Assembly: GCA_963383645.1 (NCBI GenBank)
Contig: OY726559.1
Location: forward strand, 122,312,721 to 122,376,720
Direction: 5' to 3'
DNA length: 64,000 nt
Source: Muscardinus avellanarius
Lineage: Eukaryota > Chordata > Mammalia > Rodentia > Gliridae
Made by a program: the position numbers and the translations under genes. Under the pieces are notes generated by a model. That model was not told the origin of the DNA. It saw only the letters and a program-made list of their open reading frames with translations, and searched no databases. The first letter of the stretch is position 1, and the number at the start of each line of letters is the position of its first letter. This document shows positions 1-11,302 of the stretch, piece after piece.

Positions 1-790
1 AAAACTACCCTGAGATTTCACCTAACTCCAACTAGATTGGCAATCATTCAAAATACAAACAACAACAGATGCTGGCAAGGATGTGGAGAAGTGGGAACTC
101 TAAAACATTGCTAGTGGGATTGCAAATTAGTGCAACCACTTTGGAAAACAGTGTGGAGAATCCTCAGAAGAATGGGAACAAATCTACCATTTGATCCAGC
201 AATACCACTTCTGGGTATCTACCCAAAAGATAGGAAACCAAACTACCAAACTAATGCATGTGTATTGATGTTCATAGCTGCACAATTCACCATAGCCAAA
301 CTATGGAACCAGCCAAGATGTACATCAACAGATGAATGGATTATAAAATTGTGGGATATGTACACAATGGAATTTTACTCAGCCATTAAAAAAATCTCAA
401 TTACATCATTTTCAGGGAAATGGATGGAACTGGAGCACATTATGCTAAGTGAGATTAGTCAGTCACAAAAAATAAGAAGGCAGATGCTTTCCCTAATATG
501 TGAGAGCTAGGGAGAAATGGGTCATAGGAGGAACTCTAGATGAAAAAGGAGATCCTATAGAGGAGCAAGCAAGACAACCTAAAGGAGGAGAAAGGAGGGG
601 GGAAGAGGAAAATCTCTAAAACACACAATGTACTTAAACATATCGAAGTCAACCACTAAGGAGGGACGGGGAGGGAATGGGGTGCGAATTAGGTAGGGGT
701 TAAATCAGTGATATGTACATGTATGTACACACAAGTTTTTTTTAGCCCAATATGATGTATGAATATAATGCACCAATAAAAAGTTTAAAA
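1..790 (+). mobile_element. L1 3' end (ORF2 C-terminus plus 3' UTR), cut by the window edge
   Basis: A plus-strand LINE-1 tail. The 130-510 reading frame keeps recognisable ORF2p C-terminal sequence ([38 protein letters not shown]), but the upstream part is outside the window and position 118 carries a stop. The 3' UTR is purine-rich, ends near 'atgcaccaataaaaa' and then becomes A-rich. This is the older of the two L1 3' UTR types in the window. It is not a working gene because only the C-terminal part is present. Confidence 0.92.
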
Positions 791-1041
791 AATAGAAAAA
801 AATACAGAGTTAAAAACAAAAGATGTTTAAAATATATTTGCTTGTTTGTCTTCTTTGCTGTTTATCATCTTATTTTTGTCTCCACTTAAAATATACCCAT
901 ACACTACGTAAGTGGCACATAATGGGCATTCAACAAGTATTTATTGAGTGAATAAAGATGGAGCATATTCATTTAGAAAAGCAATATGGTATGATTTTAT
1001 AACATTTCTCTAAAACATAAAGTCAATGGAATTTCTAACAT
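791..1041. other. unique AT-rich sequence
   Basis: No reading frame or strong repeat signal is seen. The segment 'caacaagtatttattgagtgaataaa' near 930-955 looks like the tail of an old L2 or MIR element. Confidence 0.4.
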
Positions 1042-1055
1042 TGAGGTCTAAGATT

Positions 1056-1269
1056 TTTTTTTTTTTTTTGGTGGTACTGGGGTGGAACCCAGAGGCTTTC
1101 TACCTCAGGGCTATATTCCCAAACCTATTTTATACTTTATTTTGAAACAGGGTCTCACTAAGTTGCTGAGAGCCTCACTAAGTAGCTGAGGCTAGCTTCG
1201 AACCTGTGTGATTCTCCTGTCTCAGCCTCCCAAGCACGGCGATTACAAGCATGTGCCACCACGCCTGGC
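1056..1269 (-). mobile_element. B1-dID SINE, minus strand
   Basis: A T-run, then GGTGGTACTGGGG (reverse complement of the ID tail), then the B1-like head ending in CACCACGCCTGGC. It is flanked by the 14-bp target-site duplication tgaggtctaagatt at 1042-1055 and 1270-1283, so it is a complete L1-mediated insertion. Confidence 0.95.
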
Positions 1270-1419
1270 TGAGGTCTAAGATTCAAAAATAAAATATCTA
1301 AAACATGAAGGAGAGTTCTAGAAACATGTTAGGCTTCACAGAGACTCATTCCTCCTGCTCAGTTAAACACCTCATGGAGAGCAGAGCAGGGCCTTATCAA
1401 GTTGACTAGCAGATTCAAA

Positions 1420-1507
1420 AAAGGGGGGGGGCATTCTACCTCCAAGCTATAATCACATCCCTTTTTATTTTTTTGTTTTGAAACAGGGTCTTGTTAGGTT
1501 GTTCAGA
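1420..1507 (-). mobile_element. B1-dID SINE fragment, minus strand
   Basis: A G-run followed by 'cattctacctccaagctat' and 'ttgttttgaaacagggtctt'. These are the ID-tail and linker parts of the SINE; the head is missing. Confidence 0.6.
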
Positions 1508-1636
1508 CACATGCATAATTTATTAACTGTAGCTTCCTTGCTATTTTATGCCCATGCTTTTGCAGAAAGATGAATAAGATAAGGTGATAGTCTGTTGTCA
1601 GAGACTAAACATGCCAGGATAAAAATATAAAAAAAA

Positions 1637-1819
1637 GGCCGGGCGTGGTGGCGCACGCTTGTAATCCCCGCGCTTGGGAGGCGGAGACAGGAGGATCGCG
1701 CAGGTTCAAAGCCAGCCGCGCGCGCTGGCTTAGGAGACCCTGTTTCTAAATAAAAATATAAAATAGGTCTGGGAGTGTAGCCCGGAGGTAGAAGGGCTTC
1801 CAGGAACCCCAGTACCACC

Positions 1820-1828
<9 letters not shown>
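1637..1828 (+). mobile_element. B1-dID SINE, plus strand
   Basis: Starts GGCCGGGCGTGGTGGCGC, carries the ID part near 1768-1817 and ends CCAGTACCACC plus A. Young looking. Its A-tail runs straight into the TA array that follows. Confidence 0.93.

Positions 1829-1876
<48 letters not shown>
1829..1876. repeat. (TA)n microsatellite
   Basis: About 24 TA units directly after the SINE A-tail. Confidence 0.95.
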
Positions 1877-1879
<3 letters not shown>

Positions 1880-2544
1880 AGGGCATTTTTGTTTGTGTCT
1901 ATTGGCCAGGCCGGAGTAATGAAGGCCACAGTTGAATGTTCATACTGTCTCTTAGACAGGCATCCACTCTTTCCTCCGGTGGCTGCCTCCATTTTCTTTC
2001 CCACCCCTAAGCTACAGAACACATTAATTCTCAATTATGCTTTCTCAGGGCCCAATCTGCAATTCTTACACAGGCAAAACAATGATAGGAAGTCCTAATA
2101 ATTAGTTCCTCCAACATCTTTCAGGCTGAGGGTTTTATTTTGTTTATTTATTTTAAAGAAAACTCATGGGACTTAGAATCAAATAAGGCTTCAGCATTAA
2201 TGAGAATGGGATCTTATCTAATCAGCCAGACTGGCTACTGCAGATGACTAAGACAAAACCCCAGGACCTAGTGCTTCCTATGAATTCTTCACAAAATGTT
2301 AAATAGGAAAAATAATAACATGAAAAGCAACACTATTATCTTCATATGATTACAGCACATATTAAGGAAAAAAAGTGAAAACTTTTTAGAAGCATTAACA
2401 AGAAAGACTCTTCAGCAACAGAATTACCTCAATGGAGACTCTTAGTACATAATTTATTCAACTACCTTGCCATAATCATACAGAATAATGTTAGCAACTA
2501 AAAAGCATGACATCTATATGAAAACCCCAGGTGTAATAGATTCT
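1877..2544. other. unique sequence
   Basis: No gene and no clear repeat. The short open frames here have no recognisable protein features. Confidence 0.4.
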
Positions 2545-2870
2545 AGCTTCAGGTCTGAGGACTTTCATCAGGCAATTACCGAGAACCTATCAAGTGCCAG
2601 AGATACAGTAATAAACAAATGGCCTTCTGCTGGAGGCACACAAAGAAATAAACACATAAAACAAACACCACCATTTCCGATATAGGATGCATTAAGAAGA
2701 GCATCGGCAAGGCAAAGGCAGAGGACAACTGGGGTGGCAGCAGCCACTTAACTGGGAAAGGTGAGGTGAGTGGAGACACATCTGAAGAGGGAATATGTGC
2801 ACAGACACATGAATGGTGACCATGAGCTGTGTGAAGATTTGGGTGGAAAAGCATCCTATGTAAAGGTTGC
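2545..2870 (+). mobile_element. L2-type LINE fragment
   Basis: Matches the remembered L2 3' pattern: 'caagtgccagagatacagtaataaacaaatggcc' equivalent near 2592-2625, then the 'gaagatttgggtggaaaagcat' equivalent near 2834-2855. Highly diverged and non-coding. Confidence 0.65.
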
Positions 2871-4009
2871 ATTCTACAAAAGAGACCATCAATGAGATAG
2901 GACGAAAACCAGGACAGAAGTTATGAGAATGTTCCAAGGATGAAATGGCCAACTGTTAAATGCTGATGAAAAGTTAAATGAGAAAGGAGAGGAAGGCATT
3001 GTGGGTGTGGCTGACCTGGACATGAAAGCTTCAATAGTTTGTGGAGATTAAGGCCTGCCTGACATGGTCTAAAGAGAATGGACAGTGTAGTAATAGACAT
3101 GGCTGCTGTTTCCTGTGTTGCCTCTGCCCCAGGTCAGGACCATCCAGATCCATCTCTGGCTGCCTCTGTACAGTGGCCTGGACACACAGTGTCCTTCAAA
3201 TAACACTGTTGTGACTACTTACTCATAAAGGCAGGCAATAGGTATCCCACCAACTCTTTAGTACATATTTAGCACTTACATGTGCCAGTTATTGTTAGGC
3301 AGCGGAGCTACAAACCCAAAGAAGATATACATTTTTGCTTTTATGAAACTTAGTGCGATTAAAAAAAAGGATTTCAAATAATCACAATAGTTGTCTTGAT
3401 TTTGCATCAGTGGCATCAAATCTGCTTATTTTCATTTCTACTGATCCCATTTAGGTCTTTAAAATAAATAATAATGATGATAAAATGAATAATAATGTCC
3501 CAAGAGTGTCCCCTATATCCATTCTCTCCCTTCTTTCTTATCTAGTTTGAATCTTGCCACCAAATTCCTCTGCCTGTTCATGTCATCTGTTAAGGAAGTA
3601 TTAATTGAGCACCTACTACACACAAAAATACAAGGTTTTCTCATTAATGTAGGATCAGTTTCTAGTTTAAACATCTGAATGGTATAATCAATTAGAAGTA
3701 GTCTTAGCAATGATCTGGTGCAGACATGAATCACTCTAAAAATGACAAATGAAAAGCTGAATAAACACACATCTATCTTAAACACCTCTAATAATGGAGA
3801 ATTCAATTTCTAAAAGGAACCAAATTCATGTTCAAGAAACTGGAACTGTGTCCCTGCCCTTGACTCCCAGTGCGTTCTGCTTACCAGTGACTGTAAGCCT
3901 GGTGGCTGGCCACCGAGGCTTTCCATAGTTTAAGGCATTCCAGTGTCATTCTTAGGGTTCTCCCCATGTTGCCTTCCCTGAATGTGCTTTTGCAGTGCCA
4001 CTTTCTCCC
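2871..4009. other. mostly unique sequence with MIR/L2 scraps
   Basis: A MIR-like core at 3250-3310 (tagcacttacatgtgccag) and a minus-strand L2/MIR-like scrap at 3590-3640 (attgagcacctactac). No exon is recognised in the remainder. Confidence 0.45.
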
Positions 4010-4275
4010 TGTTCCCACATAATCAAACCCTACACATCCTTCAAGGTCAAATACGTCTTCTATAAAACTACCCCGAATCTCTCACCTTGACCCATTACCT
4101 CCCTCACCCGAGATTCCTCAAACTTTATTTTTACCTTCTTTATGGGTTTCCACCTTAGGTGACTGGTGCACACGTCCTCTGCCATACCTCAATGCAAGGT
4201 CGAGATATGGGCCCATCTTGTAAATACCTCTGTCTCCTCAGCGCCCAGCACAGGGACGTAAGGAACAAATAGAGC
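4010..4275 (-). mobile_element. L2-type LINE fragment, minus strand
   Basis: Contains 'acatccttcaaggtcaaat', 'ctgtctcctcagcgcccagc' and 'acaggg', the antisense L2 3' end pattern. Diverged and non-coding. Confidence 0.6.
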
Positions 4276-4463
4276 AGCGTTTGTGGGTCTGTTTCCCATT
4301 TTGTGAAAGGAGGAAGTTATACTAACATTCCTATTAACTCTAATACTCTGATTCCTAAATTTCAAGTCTTAGATACCCATTGCATGCCTGATAATGTGTG
4401 TTGCCTGTTTCAAAAACACAGTTGTGATGAGGGGAGGGAGAAATGATATACAAGAAACAATTT

Positions 4464-4643
4464 AGCCAGGGATAGTAGCACACGCCTATAATCCCAGTAC
4501 TGAGGATTGCAGGTTTGAAGCCAGCTTCAGTAACTTAATGAGACTCTCAGCAACATAATGAGACTCTGTTTTCAAATAAAATACTAAAAAAAAATAGATC
4601 TGGGGATGTAGCTCAGAGGTAGAGGGCCCGTGGGTTCCATCCC

Positions 4644-4647
<4 letters not shown>
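4464..4647 (+). mobile_element. B1-dID SINE, plus strand
   Basis: Diverged head (gccagggatagtagcacac), linker with A-run, ID part (tctggggatgtagctcagag) and tail ending in the CA array that follows. Confidence 0.88.
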
Positions 4648-4693
<46 letters not shown>

Positions 4694-4805
4694 TACACAT
4701 ACACATATACACATACACACATACACACATACACACACATACACATACACACATACACACATACACACACATACACACATACACACACATACACATACAC
4801 ACATA

Positions 4806-4847
<42 letters not shown>
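4648..4847. repeat. (CA)n / (CACATA)n microsatellite
   Basis: About 200 bp of pure and interrupted CA at the SINE 3' end. The frames translating to runs of Cys-Val or His-Thr here are artefacts of the repeat. Confidence 0.97.
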
Positions 4848-4851
<4 letters not shown>

Positions 4852-5740
4852 CACTGTGGACTATTGAAAGGAAAGTAGTTAGCAGAACTGAGTTCTGACC
4901 CCTCATTTAACAGCGTTTGTTAAGTCATGAGCATTTTAAACCCAGATTAAGGATGGCATGAGGAGCAGGAATGAGCTGTAGTTGCCGGAGGTGGAGTAGA
5001 GTCCAGGCGGGGTCAGAAAGAGCTACTGGGAGGAGCCTGGTGTGGGCCTAGGAGCCTTCTTCCTGTGAGCAGAACAGTAGAGGAGCATTCAGGGCTACTA
5101 AAGGGAGCCAAGCCTGTGACCTGGGGAGAATGCTTTCTGGCTCAATTAGCCTTGGGTTCACCAAATCTAAAACATTGCTTGGTAGATGAAACAGGATAAT
5201 GTTTATCATACATCCAAATTCTTCTAGAGAACAATTACTAAACACAACTTATTTGGAGTCTATCTTCAGTTTTGAGTGGTGCTAAACCTCTTATGAGGAG
5301 ATAAATATAAGGTACTTAATATTTGTACATTCCATGTGGTTTGTGCCCCTGCATATCTCCTGAACCCTATGAGTGAGTTAATCTAAGACACTTAACAACA
5401 AGCCCATATGGGGTTGGAAGCACAGAAAGATGAGGAAGGACTCCATCCCATGTCTACCAGGCTGGCCCAGACCTGAGCTGACCCAGAACCCCCACTCTCA
5501 CAGCCCTGGCTTCTCTTTTCATCAGGCCTAGAACCCAGCAGCAAGCCCCTGGGCAGCAGTGTGAGGTCAGTCTGGCCAACAGCACCAGCTGCCCCTGGTT
5601 CTGGGTCTTGGTGGTCAACTCAGGTCTAAAGCTGAGGCTCCCGTCCACCACTGGGTGAAAAGAGTGAGGAGTTGGAAGGTATAGAAAGCTGAGTAAATTG
5701 TGATTCTCTGCCCTACCCCAAACAGCAAGACATTAAACAA
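4848..5740. other. unique sequence
   Basis: No repeat or exon is recognised. GC-richer patch at 5455-5650. Possible MIR scrap near 5370-5400 (aaccctatgagtgag). Confidence 0.4.
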
Positions 5741-6205
5741 TGTCTAGTGTGGCAATGATAGATATGAGGTGCGGCTTAGCACAAGGCAATTAGGTCACAT
5801 GTGTGTGTCCTCAGGAGGGTTCTTATTGGAAACAAATTAGATCCCACAAGAGTGAATTTTGAGAGTAATCCTGACACCCTTCCCCCTTGGCTTCCTTTCT
5901 TACCATGTGATCTCTCTTGCTCTTATGCATTCCTGACACAGCCACAGGGGCACTTGTCAGAGACTAAAGTCATCTAAAGGATGCCTGATTTTGGACTTTT
6001 CAACCTCCAAAACTGTGTGTGAAATAAGCACTTTTCTTACTAGAAGTGTAGCTCAGTGGTAGCACACTTGTCTGGCATGTGCAAGGCCCTAAGAAAAATC
6101 CCTAGCACTATGGAGGAAAAAAGACAATAAACTCTTCTTTCTAAAGTACCTAGCCCCAAGTATTTTGTTACAGCAACAGAAAATGGATTGATACATCTGG
6201 TTTAA
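5741..6205 (+). mobile_element. ERVL-MaLR LTR remnant (MLT1/MST type)
   Basis: Shows the MaLR LTR 3' pattern: 'taccatgtgatctctcttgc', 'ggacttttcaacctccaaaactgtg', 'gaaataagcac', and after an inserted ID element 'ttgttacagcaacagaaaatgg'. Old and non-coding. Its 5832-5990 segment is the apparent source of a second copy at 7825-7982. Confidence 0.75.
6036..6122 (+). mobile_element. ID-type tRNA-derived SINE
   Basis: 'agtgtagctcagtggtagca...cttgtctggcatgtgcaaggccctaag' resembles a stand-alone rodent ID element with tRNA-Ala-like A and B boxes and an A-rich tail. It splits the MaLR LTR. Confidence 0.8.
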
Positions 6206-7306
6206 TAGGAAGAAGATTCATAGAATTTCAGGGGGTAAGTTTGCAGCTTTATCTGTCACAAAAATGGATGGGAACTGGGTGCCTAGAAACAATTCTTGGA
6301 CCCTAGCATTGCCTTTTCATTCAAATAGAATAGTTGCTCTGGGATAGCATGGTCTGCAACTCCAACAAACAGGCACATGCTAAACTCAATACACAGGCAG
6401 GCAGCATAAGTACAGCATATTTTATGGCTTTTCAGAGAGCTGTACTGTGTCCTCCCACAGCTATACTTCATGTGTACCTTTACATCTCCAGTGCCTAGCA
6501 CAGAGACTGGCATGCAGAAGACATCTTATAAATTATGCTGAGTCCCAAGGGAAACAACTGGCACATGAATGACACTAGATAATATGTCCTCCATCTCATT
6601 TCGCAACAGTAAATCTAAAAACCCATCTTTTGGAAAAGCACTGTCTCCACCAAAATGCCCACGTCAATGATCCTGCTTATCAAATTCTGTTGAGCCAGTG
6701 TAGAAAGAGCGACAGTCTATAATCTATTTACCTTAAGGAGCTCCATCACGCGCTTAGCTACAGCCTATTTATCAGGATGAAGGGTGCTCTCTGGAGAGAG
6801 CAGACAGCAGGACAGGCTGAGCTCAGATGACAGGCTGCCCTGTGGAGATTGGCTTTAATGAAGCAGAGAATAAACAGGAAGATTAAGAGAGTGCAAAAAT
6901 CAGTGACAAGTTCTGAGTTCACCTCTTGTTGGAAATGAAGAGTTCTCTGTGCAGCTGAGAGCTTTCTCTGGGCTATAGATGGGGCATCTGTTTGGACACT
7001 AATGATCCCATACTATCCAAATCAGCTTCTGCATGAGGAAAGAAAAGCTCTCAATTTATAGGTCTATTTCTGTCCTTTTTATTTAAATAAGGAAATTTTC
7101 TTTAGCATGAGTAAAAAGGTCAGATTTGTTAAAGGAGTTGAAGAGATACTTGATACACTTAAATGTTACCCTGTCAAGCAGGGATTCAACATTCTTAGTA
7201 TTTCTCCATTTTATAGTCTCTCCCCTTTGTGCTAAGAAATCATTCTAACTTGGCCATTCACAAAAAGTTCATATAAAGGACTAATTTCTTAGAACTAAAA
7301 AATTAA
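6206..7306. other. unique sequence
   Basis: No exon is recognised. A short L2-like scrap lies at 6478-6505 (ctccagtgcctagcacagagactggca). Confidence 0.4.
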
Positions 7307-7319
7307 AACTAGTCTTTTT

Positions 7320-7752
7320 AAAATTTTTGGTGCATTGTAATTATACATCTTGTTGAGATACAGGATGGTAGAGGCATATATGCACACATCACTTATTTAG
7401 CCCTTCCCCAATTCCCACTCCATTGCCCCCCTCTCTCCTTCTCATGTTCGGCTTAGTGATTGATAAAGTTGTGTATTTACATCATGTCCATTCAAGTGTT
7501 TCTCTCTTCCCCTCTCCCATATCCCTATTAGGTTGCCTTCTTTATTCATCTAAAGTTTCTAGATGTTTCTACAGTTTCTAAAGTTTCTCCTTATTTTTGA
7601 AGTCCTAGTATCTGCATATTAGGGAGAACGTCCAACTTTTCACTTTTTGTGACTAATCTCACTTAGCATAATATTTTCCAGTTCCATCCATTTCACTGAA
7701 AATGACATAATTTTGTTCTTCTTTATAGATAAGTAAAATTCTAGTTTGTGAT
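7320..7752 (-). mobile_element. 5'-truncated L1 3' end, minus strand
   Basis: Begins on the plus strand with 'ttggtgcattgtaattatacatc' (reverse complement of the older-lineage L1 3' UTR end) and runs into antisense ORF2 C-terminus ([19 protein letters not shown] in the minus frame). Flanked by the 13-bp duplication aactagtcttttt at 7307-7319 and 7753-7765, so it is a complete truncated insertion. Confidence 0.93.
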
Positions 7753-7818
7753 AACTAGTCTTTTTCATAAAACAGTGCCATTTGCATGTGGACCTGACAT
7801 TCAGACATTTTATTGTAT

Positions 7819-7979
7819 TAGAACACAAATTAGATCCCACAAGAGTGAATTTTGAGAGTAATCCTGACACCCTCCCCCTTGGCTTCCTTTCTTACCATGT
7901 GATCTCTCTTGCTCTTATGCATTCCTGACACAGCCATGAGGGCACTCGCCAGAGACTAAAGTCATCTAAAGGATGCCTG
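7819..7979. repeat. inserted second copy of the MaLR LTR segment
   Basis: 7825-7982 repeats 5832-5990 in the same orientation. By eye there are five substitutions and one 1-base gap. The copy is bounded by near-identical 20-bp direct repeats (attcagacatttTattgtat at 7799-7818; T changed to C at 7980-7999). It has no poly(A) tail. Confidence 0.9.
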
Positions 7980-8017
7980 ATTCAGACATTTCATTGTATA
8001 TTGTTTCAGTTCTACAT

Positions 8018-8103
8018 TTCAGTAGCTGAGGCTTGAACCTGAGATCCTCCTGTCTCCGCCTCACAAATACGAGGATTACAGATATGCACCATTACACCCA
8101 GTG
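8018..8103 (-). mobile_element. B1-dID SINE fragment (B1-like head), minus strand
   Basis: 'tagctgaggcttgaacctga' and 'gatcctcctgtctccgcctc' belong to the antisense B1-like head. Confidence 0.7.
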
Positions 8104-8312
8104 AAATCTAGGTTATAAAACAGTCAGAGGGTACAGTTCAAAGTCCATATCTGTCTTTTGGAAATGAGAGTTTCCTTTAGAAGTTCCAAATAGAATTGAT
8201 TTTTATTTCACTGTCTTTTTTGAAAACATAGATCTTACCAAACATTAAAGCAAAATATTTACTTGATATAGCATATTCTTTATTCTTTAATCAAACTATG
8301 AGAACCAAATGT

Positions 8313-8316
<4 letters not shown>

Positions 8317-8367
<51 letters not shown>

Positions 8368-8404
8368 GGGGGGGAGGGAGAGAGAGAGGAGAGAGAGAGA
8401 GAGA
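8317..8404. repeat. (GT)n then (GA)n compound microsatellite
   Basis: GT at about 8317-8347 runs into GA/GGGA to 8404. It is the one GT array in the window not obviously attached to a SINE tail. The two antisense Ser-Leu-His-Thr frames here come from this repeat. Confidence 0.95.
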
Positions 8405-8939
8405 ATGCATGTGTATTTAAGAGGAACATAACCTTGGTAGTGCTGCACCAGCAGATGGCACTCTGATTCAAACTGGTAACTGTTAGGCAGGACACTGCAC
8501 AACTCCTCCAAGGTGTACCCAATTGAAACTGTGTGGTAACACAAAAGTCACTCAAACTGATATTTGCAAACTGTCTATGAAGGAAGGCATTTGCATGCAT
8601 GAGTACAGTGTGCAGTCTGAGCAACCAGAATTCCTGGAACAAGCTGGAACTCCTTGAGAACTGCTACACAGAATAGACTGCAATGGAATAGAAGGCAGCA
8701 AGAAGCAGACATTCCAAGTAGAAGTGGCCGTCAGACAGGTTTCTTGGAAATCAAGGAAGGATGTATATGTGAGGAATATACGCTCTCACTTTGAGTCTAC
8801 TTTGAGGAAGTCATCTGAGACAGGCAATAGCTGAGCTTCTAATGGAAGAAAGTGGGGAAGGGGCAAGAGAAATCTGCTTTGCAAAAATAAACAAAGTATG
8901 GCCAGCCAAATTACACCTGGCCTTCAATTTTTGCTTTTT
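8405..8939. other. unique sequence
   Basis: No gene or clear repeat is seen. Confidence 0.4.
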
Positions 8940-9122
8940 GTTCTCAGGGGCACTCGGGTGACATTCCCAGTTTTTTTTTTTTTTTATTCCTTATTTTTAA
9001 ACAGAGTCTCACTGAGTTGCAAAGGGCCTCACTAAGCAGCTGAAGCTGTCTGCGAACTGCAGTCCTCCTGTCTCAGCCTCCCAAAATGCTGGGATAATAA
9101 GCATGCCCCACCAAACCTAGCA
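8940..9122 (-). mobile_element. B1-dID SINE, minus strand, diverged
   Basis: 'gggcactcgggtgacattcc', T-run, 'aaacagagtctcactgagtt', 'cctcccaaaatgctggga', ending 'ccccaccaaacctagc'. Confidence 0.85.
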
Positions 9123-9983
9123 ACATTTTTCATTTTTAAATCCTAAAGACAAATAAGTTTACATTTTACATTATGTAACTCAGGAGCTGGTTCTACTGGT
9201 ACCAGTCAAATGTAAACACTGAATTTTCTACCTTAAGGAAGGACTCTGAACTCCAATTTGGACCTCCAAATGAGTTTAATTTAATTTGCTAACCTTCTGG
9301 GTGTCTCCTCTAAATTTTGTGTGTGGTTTATTTATTTTACCTAAGCTTAGAATAACAGAAAGTTCATAGGGAAAGAAATGTGTCTGTGCTTGGAATTTAG
9401 CTTGTACTTATTTTTAGAGCATCTGAGGCAATGGAGGAATCTTAATTGGTATTGTACTTTCTAATGCAAAGTTAAAACAGGAAGGAGGTGTTTTAAATAA
9501 TTCAGCAGAAACTGCATCAAATGAACAGTTTAGTGGAATCACTTTAAGGTCTCAAGTACAGTGCAGCATTAATGAGAACTGTGTTGCTTAATCTACAGAA
9601 AGTGCTTTCCACACACCATATGTTACCAGGACTATCATTAAGTTTGTAATTTATTATGAGAATGAGTTTAAAGAGCTGTGCTGAGGCCCCAGGTTCTGGA
9701 ACCACAGGCTAGGTCAGCACTTTATTTGTGATTTTAAGCAGTGATGTGCCTTGTGTAAGAACAACAGAATGAGGCTCATTAATCCTTGAAATGCCTTAAA
9801 CACAGAAATTCTGTGCTGTTTTTTTTTTCTAGGAGGGGGAAAACATCCCTAAACAAACAGGTTATATATGTGATTGGTTAGTTCTCCTCAAGAACAATAA
9901 CCACCTCCCTTTGAATGTGTATGTTTGTTTCTTTGGTTGGCAGGTTGGTTGGTTGGTTGGTTGGTGTTTTGTTTTGTTCTGTT
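9123..9983. other. unique sequence, possibly conserved
   Basis: A repeat-free stretch around 9400-9760 with mixed base composition and no microsatellites. No open exon is recognised. A short TGGT run sits at 9944-9964. Confidence 0.35.
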
Positions 9984-10196
9984 TGCTTTGTTTTGTGGTA
10001 CTTGAGATTGAACCCAGGGGCATTCAACCTCCAAGCCATACCCCCAGCCCTATTTTTTATTCTTTATTTTGAAACATAGTTTCACTATGAAGTTGTAGAG
10101 GGCCTCACTAAATAACTGAGGCTGGCGGTGAACTGGGATCCTCCTGTCTCAGCTTCCTAAGTACTGGGATCACAAGTGCATGCCACCAGGCTCAGA
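9984..10196 (-). mobile_element. B1-dID SINE, minus strand
   Basis: 'tggtacttgagattgaaccc', 'cagccctattttttattc', 'cctcctgtctcagcttcc', ending 'tgccaccaggctc'. A further B1-like scrap follows at 10205-10262 (gtatctcactatgttgccca). Confidence 0.85.
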
Positions 10197-10758
10197 TAGT
10201 TGGTTGTTTTTTGAAGATAAGTATCTCACTATGTTGCCCACATTGGTCTTGAACTTATGGGCAACTTGTGCCAATGTGTTCAATTCCCTTTGATTTTGAA
10301 TGAATGTTTCCAGCTGGCTGTCATTACAGGGCATTTAAGTTAGCTTATTAAAGAGGTTTCATGTGGATCTAGTTCTGATCAAGAGAATCACACTGCAAGA
10401 TAACTGAGTACAGAGTATGGTAAAAAAAAAAAAAAAAAAAAGGAGTAGAGGAGATGCATCTGACCTATATGGGATCTAACCCCAACCTAAGCCTTGGCAG
10501 CCCCTGCTCACTGGTCACTCTCAATAGGTCACTGCTGCTGCCATGGGCCTGTGGGGCTGTTGGCTTTGGCCTTGCAGATAGTAGGACACATTCATGTGTC
10601 ATGTGCATGTGCGTATTTTACTGGGGATGGAACCCAGGGGCATTCTTGCTCTGGGCTACACCTCCAGTCTTATTTTTTATTTTGAAGCAGGGTCTCACTA
10701 AGATGTATGGGCCTCACAAAGTTTCTGAGGCTGACCACAAGATCAAACCTAAGATCCT

Positions 10759-10962
10759 AGCCAGTCGTGGTGGCGCACGCTTGTGATCCCAGCATTTGGG
10801 AGGCTGAGATAGGAGGATTGAGGTTCACAGACAGACTCAGCTACTACTAAAGTGAGGCCCTTTGCAACTCAGTGAGACCCGGTTTCAAAATAAAGAATAA
10901 AAAATAGGGCTGGGGGTGCAGCTCAGAGTTAGAATGCCCATGGGTTCCATCCCCAGTACCAC

Positions 10963-10963
<1 letters not shown>
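10759..10963 (+). mobile_element. B1-dID SINE nested inside an older SINE
   Basis: Head (gccagtcgtggtggcgcac), linker (aataaagaataaaaaatagg), ID part and CCAGTACCACA end. Flanked by the 12-bp duplication acctaagatcct at 10747-10758 and 11010-11021. The CA array lies inside the duplicated boundaries, so it formed at or after insertion. Confidence 0.93.

Positions 10964-11011
<48 letters not shown>
10964..11011. repeat. (CA)n microsatellite in a SINE tail
   Basis: About 24 CA units between the SINE end and the right target-site duplication. Confidence 0.97.
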
Positions 11012-11014
<3 letters not shown>

Positions 11015-11087
11015 AGATCCTTTTTCAGTCTTCTAAGTACTTGGATTACAAAGTATGTGCCACCACGCCTGGCTGCTACATTCTGCA

Positions 11088-11302
11088 ATGCACTAGGTGT
11101 GGTGATACACTCTTGAAATCCTAGTATTTGGGAGGCTGAGACAGGAGAATCATAGTCGGCCTCAGCAACTTAGTAAGATCCTGTTTCAAAATAAAAAATA
11201 ATAAAAAGTCTGGGTGTATAGCTCAGTGGTGGAATTCCCCTGGGTTCAATCCCCAGTACAAACAAAAGAAAGAAGAGAAAGGAAGAGAAAGAAAGAGAAA
11301 AA
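11088..11302 (+). mobile_element. B1-dID SINE with GAAA-rich tail
   Basis: 'actaggtgtggtgatacact', 'tgtttcaaaataaaaaataa', ID part 'gggtgtatagctcagtggtg', end 'caatccccagtac', then an AGAA-rich tail to about 11302. Confidence 0.87.

Larger units (their letters stand above)
10612..11075 (-). mobile_element. B1-dID SINE, minus strand, split by a younger SINE
   Basis: The left part at 10612-10746 holds the ID tail and linker. The right part at 11022-11075 completes the B1-like head (gtgccaccacgcctggc). The younger plus-strand SINE sits between them. Confidence 0.85.

Noticed and set aside
1546..2034. 162-codon minus-strand frame
   Set aside because: Built from an antisense SINE and the TA array (Tyr-Ile repeats).
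4486..4906. Cys-Val and His-Thr rich frames
   Set aside because: Direct translations of the CA/GT array.
6036..6122. Functional tRNA gene
   Set aside because: tRNA-Ala-like boxes are present but the cloverleaf is not complete and an A-tail follows; it is an ID SINE.
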